Below, one piece after another: positions 22,991-33,518 of a stretch of DNA of 64,000 bases (the stretch's first letter is position 1; every line of letters begins with the position of its first letter). Location: contig NC_085849.1 of NCBI RefSeq assembly GCF_020906515.1, positions 1,550,001 through 1,614,000 of the forward strand, given 5' to 3'. The position numbers and the translations under genes are program-made. The notes beneath the pieces are model-generated. The model saw only the letters and a list, made by a program, of their open reading frames with translations. It was not told the origin of the DNA and searched no databases. The stretch comes from Vanrija pseudolonga (Eukaryota > Basidiomycota > Tremellomycetes > Trichosporonales > Trichosporonaceae).

Positions 22991-23589
22991 TCATGCGCGT
23001 TGCAGTCTGGCGTCAGTGGTGCGGGAGGGCGGATCGAGACTTACGCGTACGCTGCCACGAGCGCCGTGAGGGCAGTAGCTGCCTTCCATGGTGGGCGGAT
23101 AGGTGTGGCCTGAGAGCGAACACATAGACTGGCGGTGCAGTTTGTCGTTGAGGCAGGCGGAACTGGCGATGGCGACGCCGACGACGCGGCCACGCCGCTG
23201 GTAGCGGCATAGAAGACGCATCCCACGACTTTTATCGATGCGTTGGTGGCGAGCTGCGCGCGGAGGGCCGCCACGCCCGCGGGGATGCCGTTGGGGATGG
23301 CACATGTCCAGAGGGTCGTGTTGAGGTTGTACCCCGGAGAGGGCGATGCTGAGGGCGATGGTGATGGCGACGGCGATGCTGCGTGTCAGCGGCGTCACTA
23401 CATACTTCCCGCCTCACCAGCCGCGGCGAAGAGCGCCCCAACCCCCGCATCAGAATCCACCGCCCACGCTACCCCGCCAGCAAGCACACACGCGCCTGGC
23501 ATGGCAGGCCGCGCGTCCGCGTCGGAGAGGAGGCAGCCGGGGACGGAGAGGGCGGACCATATTTGGGAGGAAGAGGGGGGCGAGGGCAT
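22991..23589 (-). CDS. Small membrane-tailed protein, paralogue A
   Basis: Minus-strand exons are 23418-23589, 23045-23378 and 22991-23006, giving 173 aa. Introns are 39 and 38 nt with CTGAC branch sites. The N-terminal part has SSSQIWSALSVPGCLL and GACVLAGGVAW. A low-complexity Ser-Pro linker (nt about 23340-23378) follows, then TLWTCAIPNGIPAGVAALRAQL and VVGC. After further Ser/Pro/Thr-rich sequence the protein ends in a hydrophobic stretch (ATALTALVAAYALQRA). I see residues shared with the gene at 24734-25117 in the same order: I-W-S-x-L...G-C-L, A-C-x-x-A-G-G, a Cys-Pro-like segment, and V-V-x-G-C. That suggests a diverged head-to-head pair. Function unknown. The model depends on two eye-called introns. 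Confidence 0.5.
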
Positions 23590-24733
23590 GGAGGTGTGTG
23601 TGGGAGGGGGCGTCGGCAGGGAATGAGACAGGAATGAGCGTGAGTGTGAGTGTGGGCAGTGAAGGGCCGGTAATGAGCGTGAGCTTAGTTAGTGCAGCAA
23701 TAGTCACATCACGGCCCCGAGCCGGCGAATACGCGCCGAACAGAAACTGTTTGCTGGCGGCGGGGCCGCGAGCACATGCGTGACAGCCAGTGCCGGGCGG
23801 CGGGCAAGATCCACGATCCGGTCCGTGGCGGTGGCGTCTGCATTGACGCGGGGGGTGAAACGCTGGGTGGGTGGGTGGGTGAGCTGCGGAGTGAGGCGCG
23901 GCAAGAGTTCAGTGACTCTGGTCGTGAGAGATGATACGGTGCGTGCGTCATGGGCGTGGCGGGTGTGATGGTGGAGCAGAGGGATGGTGGAGCAGAGGGA
24001 TGGTGTGACGAGAACGATGTGGTGGTGGAGGGTTTGCACCGAAGCCTTGCCCGCCCGACGCCAACTGCACACAAGGCCGTGACTAACTTTCGCGCTGAGC
24101 AGCGGATATGCATGCCTGTACCTTCGACCCTCTTATGCGTACGTACGACGACCCGCCGACGCGCCGAGCCACCCCGCGCGACCCCGAAACACGCTCGACC
24201 TGCCGAGCCTTGGCGCCGTCACGCTTGGCGCATGCCGAGGGGCGGCGCGCTGCGCTTTACGATGTTCGGTCGCTCTAGCGTGTGCGTGTGCCCTCGCCTT
24301 GAGTCTTGTGCATGCTTGGCCCGCCAAGTGCGCGAATATTATGCACTGCACGTGTGGGCGGGCGCGCATTCGCTGTGCCGGTGCGAGTGCTGGCGATAAC
24401 AGCCCGCTTGGCCGTGTGTGGCGTGCCAGGGTGCAGGGACGGATCATCAATTGGGGTGGTGGTGATGGCCGGCCTGCCACGATCTGTACTGGAGTCGCAG
24501 GCCACCAAGATCCTACTCCCTACGCCTTGCGACTACCTCAAACACGGCGGCGTGGGATCTTGGCGCTGGGGCGTGGTGGTGGTGGTGTTCGCACTGCGCA
24601 GTTCTCACATTCTTGGCCCTTGGCGTGGGTGTTTGTTGACGGCGATGCAGCTGGCACCGGGGGGGGGGGGGGGGATATCAAAACGCGCTCCGTCGACGAC
24701 GCTGCCCCCCTCGCCCCAGCTATCGCCCCCGCC
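23590..24733. promoter_or_regulatory. Shared intergenic region of the head-to-head small-protein pair
   Basis: This 1144 bp region lies between two divergently transcribed small genes. It contains a GTGGGTGGGT repeat near 23868-23881, a GGGATGGTGGAGCAGA direct repeat near 23975-24002, and a run of 16 G at 24659-24674. Frames here are not convincing as genes. Confidence 0.4.
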
Positions 24734-25117
24734 ATGTCCCTCTCGTCCTCGCAGCTCTCCTCGATCTGGTCGGAACTCGAGACGTCCGGGTGCCTCATCA
24801 CCGCCAGCGGACAAGTCCACACGCAGACCGACGCGACGCGGGTGCCGCACGCGTGTATCGCCGCCGGGGGCAGGAGCGTGTGGAATACCGCCGTGCGCAC
24901 GACCGCCAACGACCCCTACATCATCCTCTGCACCCCGCGCGAGGGCACCGTCGGCGACCTCCAGACTGCGCTGAGTGCCGACGGGGACGTCGTCGTCGAG
25001 GGATGTCGTGGCGACTTTGCGGTCCAGCAGCGTAATGCCGCGGCTTCGCGACACTGGGGCAAGGTGCTGAGCCTTGCGGCGGTCGGATACCTCGCTGTCC
25101 TGGCTCTTTCGTGGTAA
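24734..25117 (+). CDS. Small membrane-tailed protein, paralogue B
   Basis: One exon of 127 aa. The start at 24734 is chosen because it begins the part that resembles paralogue A (SSIWSELETSGCLITASG against SSQIWSALSVPGCLLSDA). Upstream frame extension has no support. The middle contains HACIAAGGRSVWNT and YIILCTPREGTVGDLQTAL, then VVVEGC. The C-terminal 20 residues (KVLSLAAVGYLAVLALSW) form one hydrophobic segment without a clear downstream loop, as in a tail-anchored protein. A donor-like GTAAGC starts at the last sense codon; if used with the acceptor near 25164 it would still give an immediate stop. No known family is recognised. Confidence 0.55.
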   Translation: MSLSSSQLSSIWSELETSGCLITASGQVHTQTDATRVPHACIAAGGRSVWNTAVRTTANDPYIILCTPREGTVGDLQTALSADGDVVVEGCRGDFAVQQRNAAASRHWGKVLSLAAVGYLAVLALSW

Positions 25118-25655
25118 GCTCGCTCGGATCGGACGCAAGCAGGCGAGAGCTGACACCGCACCAGACCGACACCGCCCAACCGCTACCGACCGAACCGACG
25201 ACACCTGTATGCATGTTGTATGACCCGACACACTATCAATGTGGCAGTGGTGATTAGATTAGCCTTGTCGCGGCCCGATGGCGTCATGGTTGCGTCCCGC
25301 CTCGTCCACAAGCCGGCAGCACGCCAGCGCGCACCACGGCGTGCTATCTGGAATTCACGCGCCGGGTGGTGCAGAGCAGGCAGCAAGATGGCGCGGGGGT
25401 GGTGCATACCAAGGCTGACATGGCGCTAGTCGTGAGAGATACTTACTCTAGCAGATCTGTCGAGTGGCCGATAGCATACGGAGATGGCCGCTGTGGGGCA
25501 TGTCCAGCGACTGTGCGACTATAGCTCGCGATATCGACGGCGTCTGACGCGATAGGAATGCGTCTCGTCGCTCGGAAGGGGTGCTTATAAGAGGTATGCA
25601 CCAGAAGGAGCAGCACGACCAGCCCAACCAATCAAGACCGACCGGCGTCACCACA
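25118..25655. promoter_or_regulatory. Upstream region of the TauD/TfdA gene
   Basis: This 538 bp intergenic region contains a TATAA-type element (CTTATAAGAGG) at about 25585-25595, some 65 bp before the start codon. No gene is supported. Confidence 0.45.
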
Positions 25656-26907
25656 ATGGCCACTGCAGTCGCCCACCAGCCCCCCGCCCCCGCGGCCAAG
25701 TTCCACGCCGGCAAGGTACGGCACACGACCTCTCCGCTCGACCGCGCTGCCGCCGCGGAAGCGGCACAGGACGCCGCGGCGCGCGCGTTCGCCCCGCCGA
25801 CCACGGTGCCGGCGTACACCCCGTCGACGGCCGACCTGGCCGACCTGCTCGCCCACTCGCACGTCCACACGTCCCCGTCGCTCGGGACCGAGTTCCGCGC
25901 GCCGTCCCTCGCCGCCGCGACGGACGGCAAGCCGTCCCTGTCTATCCGGGACGTGCTCGACGACGAGGCGCGCATCAAGGCGCTTGCCCGGCTCGTGTCC
26001 GAGCGCGGCGTCGTCTTCTTCCGCGACGCAATCATCACGCCCAAGGAGCAAGAGGTGCTCGTCCACCGGCTTGGCCTGGCCGGCGGCAAGCCCACCTCCT
26101 CGGGCATCCATATCCACCCGTACACCCTCCAAGGGGAGGAGCACGGCGATGGGATTCTCAAGATCTCGAGCGCCGACCAGGGCAGCCGCGCGCTCAAGCG
26201 CCAAGACCAGGCGAGCCTCCTCAACCGCCACAAGGGCAACCTCGAGTGGGTGAGTGGCGCGGGCGTGGCGGGGGATGGGCAAGTGAGCTGACCTTGGGCC
26301 ACAGCACTCGGACATCTCGTTCGAGCGCGTCCCGTCAGACTACGCGACGCTGCAGGTCCGCAAGCTCCCGCCCAACGGTGGCGGCGACACCGTCTGGGCG
26401 TCAGGCTACGACGCGTACGAGCGGCTGTCGCCCGCGACGCGCGCGTACCTCGAGGGCCTGACGGCGTACCACGACGGGTCGCACTTCCACGACAACATCA
26501 GCGAGCACGGGCAGAAGCTGCGCGACATCTCGCGCGGCGCGCCCGAGAACACGGGGCCCGAGCTCGACGCGGTGCACCCCGTGATCCGGACCAACCCCAC
26601 GACGGGGTGGAAGACTCTGTTCGTCCCGCGCAACTTCACGCGCCGGATCAACGAGCTCACGGCCGCCGAGAGCGACAACCTGCTCGAGTTCCTCTGGGAC
26701 CACGTCGCGGCCAACCACGACATCCAGACGCGCTTCCGCTGGGAGGAGAACAACCTCGCCATCTGGGATAACAGGAGCACGTACCATGCGCGCACTTGGG
26801 ACACGACCGAGCTCCGCGAGGGCACCCGGTCGGTCAGCCTCGGCGAGCGGCCCTTCTTCGACCCGCAGAGCAAGGGCCGCCGCGAGGCGCTCGGCCTGGA
26901 CAAGTAG
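25656..26907 (+). CDS. TauD/TfdA-family Fe(II)/2-oxoglutarate dioxygenase
   Basis: Exons are 25656-26249 and 26305-26907, encoding 398 aa; the 55 nt intron sits exactly before the metal motif. The iron-binding triad is visible: His and Asp in WHSDISFERVPSDYATLQ (His199, Asp201) and the distal His in NRSTYHAR. A later Arg in GTRSVSLGERP is placed to hold 2-oxoglutarate. Earlier landmarks are GVVFFRDAIITP, HIHPYTLQGEEHG and KISSADQ. In fungi this group includes Jlp1-type sulfonate/taurine dioxygenases, which release sulfite from sulfonates as a sulfur source. Other members act on alpha-keto or phenoxy acids, so the substrate is inferred, not shown. The N-terminal 70 residues are Ala/Pro-rich and not part of the core. 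Confidence 0.88.
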
Positions 26908-28127
26908 GCGCGGCGGTGGTCAATAGGCAATGTTAAATATAGTTTAGTTGTATGGCGTGAATGGATAAGAAGTGGGATGGAATGTGCGCGTGCCGGGGCC
27001 GGAAGGAAGCACGCGTAGTTATGAAGCGGGTCGTGTGCATGCCAAGCAGCAGCGGTGTTGGCGTGTGTGGGATTGCGGTGTGGAAGTGGTCCGACGGGTA
27101 GTGAGTGCGGTGTCCAATGGCCCGGACATGCCGGACACGAGCACTCCGGCGTCGCGTTCTTTTGTCTGAGCAGAGCCGGTCTAGGCTTTGCTTGTTGTGG
27201 AGGCTCCAGTTGTTAGTGTGTTTCGTTGCAGCCATTGTAAATCACCCGCTGCACCGACGGTGCCGAGCGAGGCGTGGCGCGCGACGACGCGTCGACGAGC
27301 ATGCCGAGCAAGTGAGTGACTGTGCGTGCCATGTTGCTCGAGTGGGCCAACACCAACAACCAACTCAGGTGCGTGCGGAATTAACTCGTTTTGGGATTGC
27401 CGCACGCGTCTGATTGTGCGCCAAGACGAGAGAGCGGGGGGTCATGCCCGCGGTGGGTGTTGGCAGTGGTGGCATGTCTCGTGCTGCTAGCTGCAGATGC
27501 TCGCTTTGTCTTGGGGGTGCCGGTTGTCTTGTTGTTGTTATTGTCGTCTCGGGCTATGCTCCTGCTTGTTGCTGCTTGTTGCCTGCTACTTGCGATGCAC
27601 ATGCTGTGCAGTTCAAAGTGTGATTTCGCAGCGCCACCAAAAGGTGAGACGATTCGATTTCTACAGTGGAAACACGGCCAACACGCCCCACAGGCGCTGC
27701 GGCGCGTGTCCAAACTTAAACACGTGACCCCCTTTTTGGCTCTGCTGTATCATTGTGGTGTTGCCCCCGCGCGCGTCCTGCTGGCGGGCTGGCCGGTTGG
27801 CTCTGTCGCCGCCCGCCTGGCTCGCTGGCCCTGCGCTGCCTGGCGCGCACACCCTTGCCCAACTTGCACTGCACGCCTGCCAACCACCCCGACAGCAGCA
27901 CCCCTCCGACCACCGCCCCCCCCGGTTCCCCCCCTTGCCCCCCCCCCCCCCTTCTCTCACAACCCAACAACTGTGCGACAGGTGCTACCACCAATCCATC
28001 CCACCACCACACCGCTCACCCTCCTACATTTCTTCTCAATCCCACAACCTTCGCCCTCTTCACATCCAACCCCCCCCCTTTCAACACCTCTCTTCACACC
28101 ACCAACAACCTCGCAACTGCACACACC
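26908..28127. promoter_or_regulatory. Intergenic region upstream of RHO1
   Basis: This 1220 bp region ends in a long C- and CT-rich stretch (about 27890-28110), with a run of 14 C at 27938-27951, that looks like the RHO1 promoter and leader. No gene is supported. Confidence 0.45.
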
Positions 28128-29558
28128 ATGTCCGGCGAGATCAGGCGGAAGCTCGTCATTGTCGGTACGTGGCCACCCACCCCCCTTGCTCTCTATACCC
28201 CCCCCCCCATGCACGACCACGAAACCAGAGACACGAGAGAGCAAACCTGTCCTGTCACCTGCCCTGTGTCTCTCTGCCCCCCTGCCCTTGCACCCACCCC
28301 CCTTACACCCAACACAACCACCACCCCATTCCACGCCGCCGCCGCCCCCCAACGCCGCCCAGCACACAACACCACCGAGCATCCACTTGATGCCGCGAAA
28401 ACCACTCTGCAATGCATAGCTGACACTCTTACCCAGGCGACGGCGCGTGCGGAAAGACGTGTCTGTGAGTAGTAGCACGGGTTTTAACGCGACGGGCGGC
28501 GAGAAGCGCGCGTGACAAGTGCCTGCTGGCGCGGGCAGACCAGGCAACCAGCCAACGCGGCCTGCGGGTGGGCGGACGGGGCGGGCGAGCAAACGGCCAG
28601 ATGGGCCCACGGCTTCGTTGTACAGCAACGACACCGATGGTCGCTACCGCCCCCGCGCCCGTCGCCGCTTCCACATCGCGCGCAGCCGGCGTGCAGGCTC
28701 TTGCTGCTGCGCGGACGGCGCCGACGCCGCCACCCTGATCCCCATGCATCGCCACCCACCATACTAACCACAACTTCCCTTTACAGCCTCATCGTCTTCA
28801 GCAAGGGCATGTTCCCCGAGGTACGTGCGCAGCCTGCGCTCAAGCCGCCAACCTGTGTTTGCGCGAATTAAAGCTGATCCATCGGTGCAGGTCTACGTTC
28901 CCACAGTCTTTGAGAACTATGTTGCCGATGTCGAGGTCGATGGAAAGAAGGTCGAGCTTGCTCTCTGGGATACCGCTGGCCAGGAGGACTACGAGTGAGT
29001 GGCGAGCGTGGAAAGGAAGGCGAGCACACAAGAGTCTAACAGTTTCCAGCCGTCTGAGGCCTCTCTCGTACCCCGACTCGCACGTCATCCTTATCTGCTT
29101 TGCCGTTGACTCGCCCGACTCGCTCGACAATGTCCAAGAAAAGGTGCGTGCTCGGCTCGAGCTTTGGCACACGAAGGCAAAATGCTAACGCCCCACCAGT
29201 GGATCTCCGAGGTCATGCACTTCTGCCAGGGCCTCCCCATTGTTCTCGTCGCATGCAAGAAGGATCTCCGTGATGACCCCAAGACCATCCAGGACCTCGC
29301 CCGCATGAACCAGCGCCCCGTCTCGCGCAACGACGGTGTCGCCGTCGCCCAGAAGATCGGTGCCCAGGGCTACGTCGAGTGCTCGGCCAAGACTGGCGAG
29401 GGTGTTAAGGAGGTCTTCCAGGTTGCTACGCGCCAGGCGTTGACCATTGTCGTGAGTCCAGCAGCCAGCCACCAAAGACTTCTGTGCTGACACTTTCGCA
29501 GAACGGCAAGAAGCGCGGCAACAAGAACGGCAAGAGCGGCAAGTGTGTCGTTCTCTAA
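28128..29558 (+). CDS. RHO1: Rho1-type small GTPase
   Basis: Seven exons: 28128-28164, 28437-28464 (28 nt), 28787-28820 (34 nt), 28891-28994, 29050-29143, 29200-29451 and 29502-29558, giving 201 aa. The P-loop is GDGACGKT, the effector loop [18 protein letters not shown], switch II is [19 protein letters not shown], the base motif is CKKDL, and the C-terminus is a polybasic [12 protein letters not shown] followed by CAAX box CVVL (geranylgeranylation type). Rho1 activates beta-1,3-glucan synthase and protein kinase C for cell-wall integrity and actin polarity at the plasma membrane. The first two introns (272 and 322 nt) are five to eight times longer than usual here, and three of the first exons are under 40 nt. 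Confidence 0.96.
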
Positions 29559-30564
29559 TCGGCTCTTGTAAACCTCTGCAAGCTTCCACAGTCTTTCTTT
29601 GTACTGCTACGCGTCTTCTCGTTTCTCGCAACTATTACGCCCGTCCTCTCATCAAGCCCTGTCTATTGCGTCGGTGCCATGGCCCTAGACACACGATCAA
29701 TGATATACCATGCGTGTCTGAACCACCGTTGTCACGACGATGGCCCTGGATTCCCATTGGCATTTCGTCTCTATCCCCACACCCATCCCTATTGCTCTCC
29801 ACCCCCTCCCCCCTTCCCTACACCACCCTCGTAAGCCTGCAATGCCAGGTCTGATGTTATGAGTCACGAGTTGCAAGCCGAGTAGTGTCGAGGCGTCGTC
29901 GTTGCGGAACGTGCCGGTAGTCGTGTATCTCACACAGTAGGGTGTTTAAGGGTGCCTGTCGTGACAGGGGGAGAGAGATTGGCCGCGGTGGGGAGGGCGA
30001 TTAGGCGCGTTGTTCCTGTTGATGGAATGGACGTTGAAAGTCGACAGGCGAAAGATGGCGGGCCTGCTGCTCAAGCAAGCAGAATGGCACATGGCTTGCA
30101 TGGGTTTCCTGGGAAGCAAACCTCGAGGCTATCAGACAACGTTGATGACGCGTCGGCGTGGGCAAGAGTAGTTGTAGAGCTTAGTTTGGCGGCGAGGCGG
30201 CGTACGACCAACGACGGCGGCACGTGGGCAATGTGTAAGTCGTCCGGGGGTGCAAGGTTGCATGCCTTGATGCCCGCTGCTGCCGACGAGGCGGCGCAGG
30301 GCCAGGCCAGGGGAGATGCAGTGCCGCGGTTCCCTTGTTGCCTGCCGCCACTGTCGTCGTCGACATGGCACCACGCTGGTACGGCTGGCTGGCTGGCTGG
30401 CTTGGCTCGGTTGTCGCGGGGCCCACCACTGGCCACTGGCCACTCTGGCCACTCTGAACTGACAACACAACCCACGACACAACGGCATGGCAACATCGAC
30501 AGCAACACAACACAAAGCCTAATCAATCGTCAACAACCTCCATCTCACCACTTATTTAATAATA
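29559..30564. other. Intergenic between RHO1 and VPS9
   Basis: This 1006 bp region holds the RHO1 3' end and the VPS9 promoter. A GGCTGGCT repeat lies near 30381-30399 and TGGCCACT repeats near 30428-30456. No gene is seen. Confidence 0.45.
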
Positions 30565-33252
30565 ATGGCCACCCCACCGGCCGACGACACGCACACCAGC
30601 GTGCAAGGTGCTACGTCAGAAGCACCAGCAGCAGTGGCGCCTGCACCACCAGCGCCCCATGCTCACGACGACGACAACGCTGCATCCCCATCGCCCGTGC
30701 AGCAGGAGCCATCAGCCGCATCAGCCTCAGACCACCCCTCGCCCTCGCCCGCCGTCGTCGTGGACCTCACATCGCCACCGCGGCCCGCTGCCCCGCCCGC
30801 GCCCGCTACTGGTGTGATCACATCAAGCGCGAGCACGGACGCTGTGACTTCTCCAGGCGACGCTCCAGACAACGCACCATCACACTCGACAGCGGCAGAG
30901 GAGGAGGAGACTAACGGGCACGCTGGCGACAAGCAGGACAAGACGACGCACACCACCGCCGCCGCGGACACCCTCGCACCGCCCTCGCCCAGCTCCCACC
31001 TCTCCCCTCCGTCGCCAACAACGCCGCTCACCCCCGCCTCGTCGAGAAGCACCCCGGCGCCCGCCTCGCCAAGCAAGCAGCCGCCCATGTCGCTGGGCAG
31101 CAAACCCCTCCCGGCGTCGCCGAAGCCCGCAGGCCTAGCAATGGCCGAGAGCCCGCCCCGGCGGAGCAGCCTCAACGCTGCAGCGCTGAAACGCCCCGCG
31201 CTGTCCCTCGTCACCCCGGCCGCCGCGACGCCCGCCCAGCGCGCCGTCTCGGGGAGCGGCACGCCGCCCGGCGCGCCGGCCAAGGCGCCGCTCGGCGCGC
31301 TGCGGACAGCGCCCGACCTCGCCGAGTTTGACCCGTTCGCGACGCCTGCGCCGGCCGCAGCGGGGCCAGCATCAGCGGCTGTGCCGCGCCGTCCCGCGTC
31401 CGGCTCGGGCTCGAACGAGGCCACGCCGACCCAGGCCCGCCCGCAGCCGCAGCCGCACCAGGCCAGCCGGTCCGCGACGCCCGACACGCCGGGCGCAAGC
31501 ACGGGCGCGTCCCGCCCCCGCCGGATCGTGCGCGCTGAGAGCGGCGACGCGGAGAGCACAGGCGACGAGCCAGTGTTTAATTTTGCCGGCTTCCTCAAGG
31601 ACCTGCGCAGCCGCCCAGCTGACCCCATTGCGCGGTATCTCAAGAGGTTGGTGACGGCGGAGGGATAGTCGCTGACTGCGCGCTCAGCTTCTTAACAAAC
31701 TTTGCCAAGAAGCCGTTTACGATCAACGAGCAGATCAAGCTGGTGCGCGACTTCTTGAGTGTGAGTTGTTGGGTTGCTGGGGGACGGTAGGGCTGACACG
31801 GTACAGTTCATTGCCGAGAAGATGCGCGTCGTCGAGCCGTGGAAGTCGCAGTCGCCAGCAGAGTTTGACAACGCTCTTGAAGCGATGGAGAAGCTGGTCA
31901 TGAACCGGCTGTATCCTTTGTAAGAGTGTGTCGCTGGTGACTCGCTGACCGACCCCAGCACGTTCACACCGCAGCTTACCAACGGCCAAACCATCACTAC
32001 TGATGACCTCGAGAGGGATGCAGTGTTCGAGCAGCGAGTACGCCTGTTCAGCTGGGTGCGCGGTTACCACCTCGACGTGCCAGAGAACGAGGCGACCCAG
32101 GGCTTCCTCGGGTTCGCAGAGCAGGAGCTGCTCAAAATCAACCACTACAAGGCGCCACGAGACAAGATGATCTGCATCCTCAACTGCTGCAAGGTCATCT
32201 TTGGCCTCATCCGACATACTGCCGGCTCGGATGCCACGAGCGCCGATGCGTTTGTGCCCATCCTCATCTTTGTGGTCCTCCGTGCCGCGCCTGAGAACAT
32301 GCTCTCCAACATCGAGTACATTTCGCGGTTCCGCAACGCCGAGAAGCTGCAGGGCGAGGCAGGCTACTACCTGTCCAGTTTACAAGGCGCAATCCAGTTC
32401 ATCGAGACGATGGACGCGTCGAGCCTGTCAAACATCACGCAGGAGGAGTTCGAGTCCAACGTCGAGAAGGCAATCCAGGAACTGCCCAGCTCGCCGAGCT
32501 CACCACGCGCACGCTCGTCTATACCCTCTGGAAACAACGAGATTTCGCCGTGGGCCACAACGCCTGGTGAGGAGCCGGCGCGGCAGCTCGCGCTTCCAGC
32601 GACGGCAGCGGCGCTGGACGGCACAAAGCGCTTCTTCCAGCGGACTGGCGACGCAGCCAAGGAGGCCGTTTCCCGCCCGCTCAATACCATCAGCAAGATC
32701 CTCCAGGACATGCAGCAGCAGGCGACCGCCGAGAGCAGCAGCGAGAGCGGCGACGACGAGGTCGTCGACCGATGGGCGCCCGGCGGGCCACGCGACAGGC
32801 AGCACGAGCACCGCGCGCACCACCCGCACGGGTCGATGCCCGTCGCCGTCCCGGCACCGCAGTACATCCATGGGCGGGGCGAGGCGGCGCCGCCGAGCCA
32901 TCTCCTCGCGCAGCTGGGCATCTCGCCAGGTGACCCGACACCAAGGTATGTGGCGTGGCGTGACGCTTGCAGGTTGGTTTGGTCGCTGACCCGCACCCAG
33001 TGGCACGCCCCGCGAACCGACACCAGACTACGCCGCGCAGATGCACCACACACTCGAGGCGAGCCACGAAGAGTATGCGCGCGAACAGGCGCGCGCGGCC
33101 AACGTCATGACCCTGCATCAGATGTTCCCGGCCCTCGACGAGGAGATTGTCGACGCGGTGTTGTACTCGTGTGGCGACGACCTCGGGCACGCTATTGACA
33201 GGTGGGTTGGCGTGGGCGGCGTGCGCTGACAGTCAGGCTGTTGGAGATGTAG
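30565..33252 (+). CDS. VPS9: Vps9-domain Rab5-family guanine nucleotide exchange factor with CUE domain
   Basis: Six exons: 30565-31646, 31688-31760, 31807-31919, 31959-32945, 33001-33201 and 33237-33252, encoding 823 aa. The first 340 residues are Ser/Pro/Ala-rich and likely disordered. Then comes the helical-bundle start FNFAGFLKDLRSRPADPIARYLKSFLTNFAKKPFT, followed by the VPS9 core with YKAPRDKMICILNCCKVIFGL, ADAFVPILIFVVLRAAP and LLSNIEYISRF-like sequence (here MLSNIEYISRF). Near the C-terminus MTLHQMFPALDEEIVDAVL ... AIDRLLEM is a CUE ubiquitin-binding domain with the M-F-P and L-L motifs; the last exon adds only four codons plus stop. The protein activates Rab5/Vps21 at endosomes. The length exceeds yeast Vps9 (451 aa) because of the long N-terminus. 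Confidence 0.94.
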
Positions 33253-33518
33253 GGGCTGGCGTAGGCGACATACACCGACGTAACGACGACGACTACCCAC
33301 GACACCACGACCAGACCACCCACCCCGTTCCCCTCCATCGGAACCGGAACCACAACCCCCACACCACTACGATATCCTGATATACACTCATGCATGCATG
33401 GCGACGGCGCTCGTCGAGCGTGCGTGCCGCTCAGTCTATTCGCCTTTCTTTGCACGCGCCGCCAAGCGCCGCGCCCGGGCCCCGCCAATAGTATAGAGAT
33501 GAAGATGAAACCACGCGT

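Noticed and set aside
23704-24113. Minus-strand frames between the small-protein pair
   Set aside because: Low-complexity Thr/Pro/His/Arg composition, no splice partners and no motif.
29952-30914. 320-codon frame reaching into the VPS9 start
   Set aside because: It is in another frame from VPS9 and has no domain; the VPS9 frame from 30565 is clearly the coding one.
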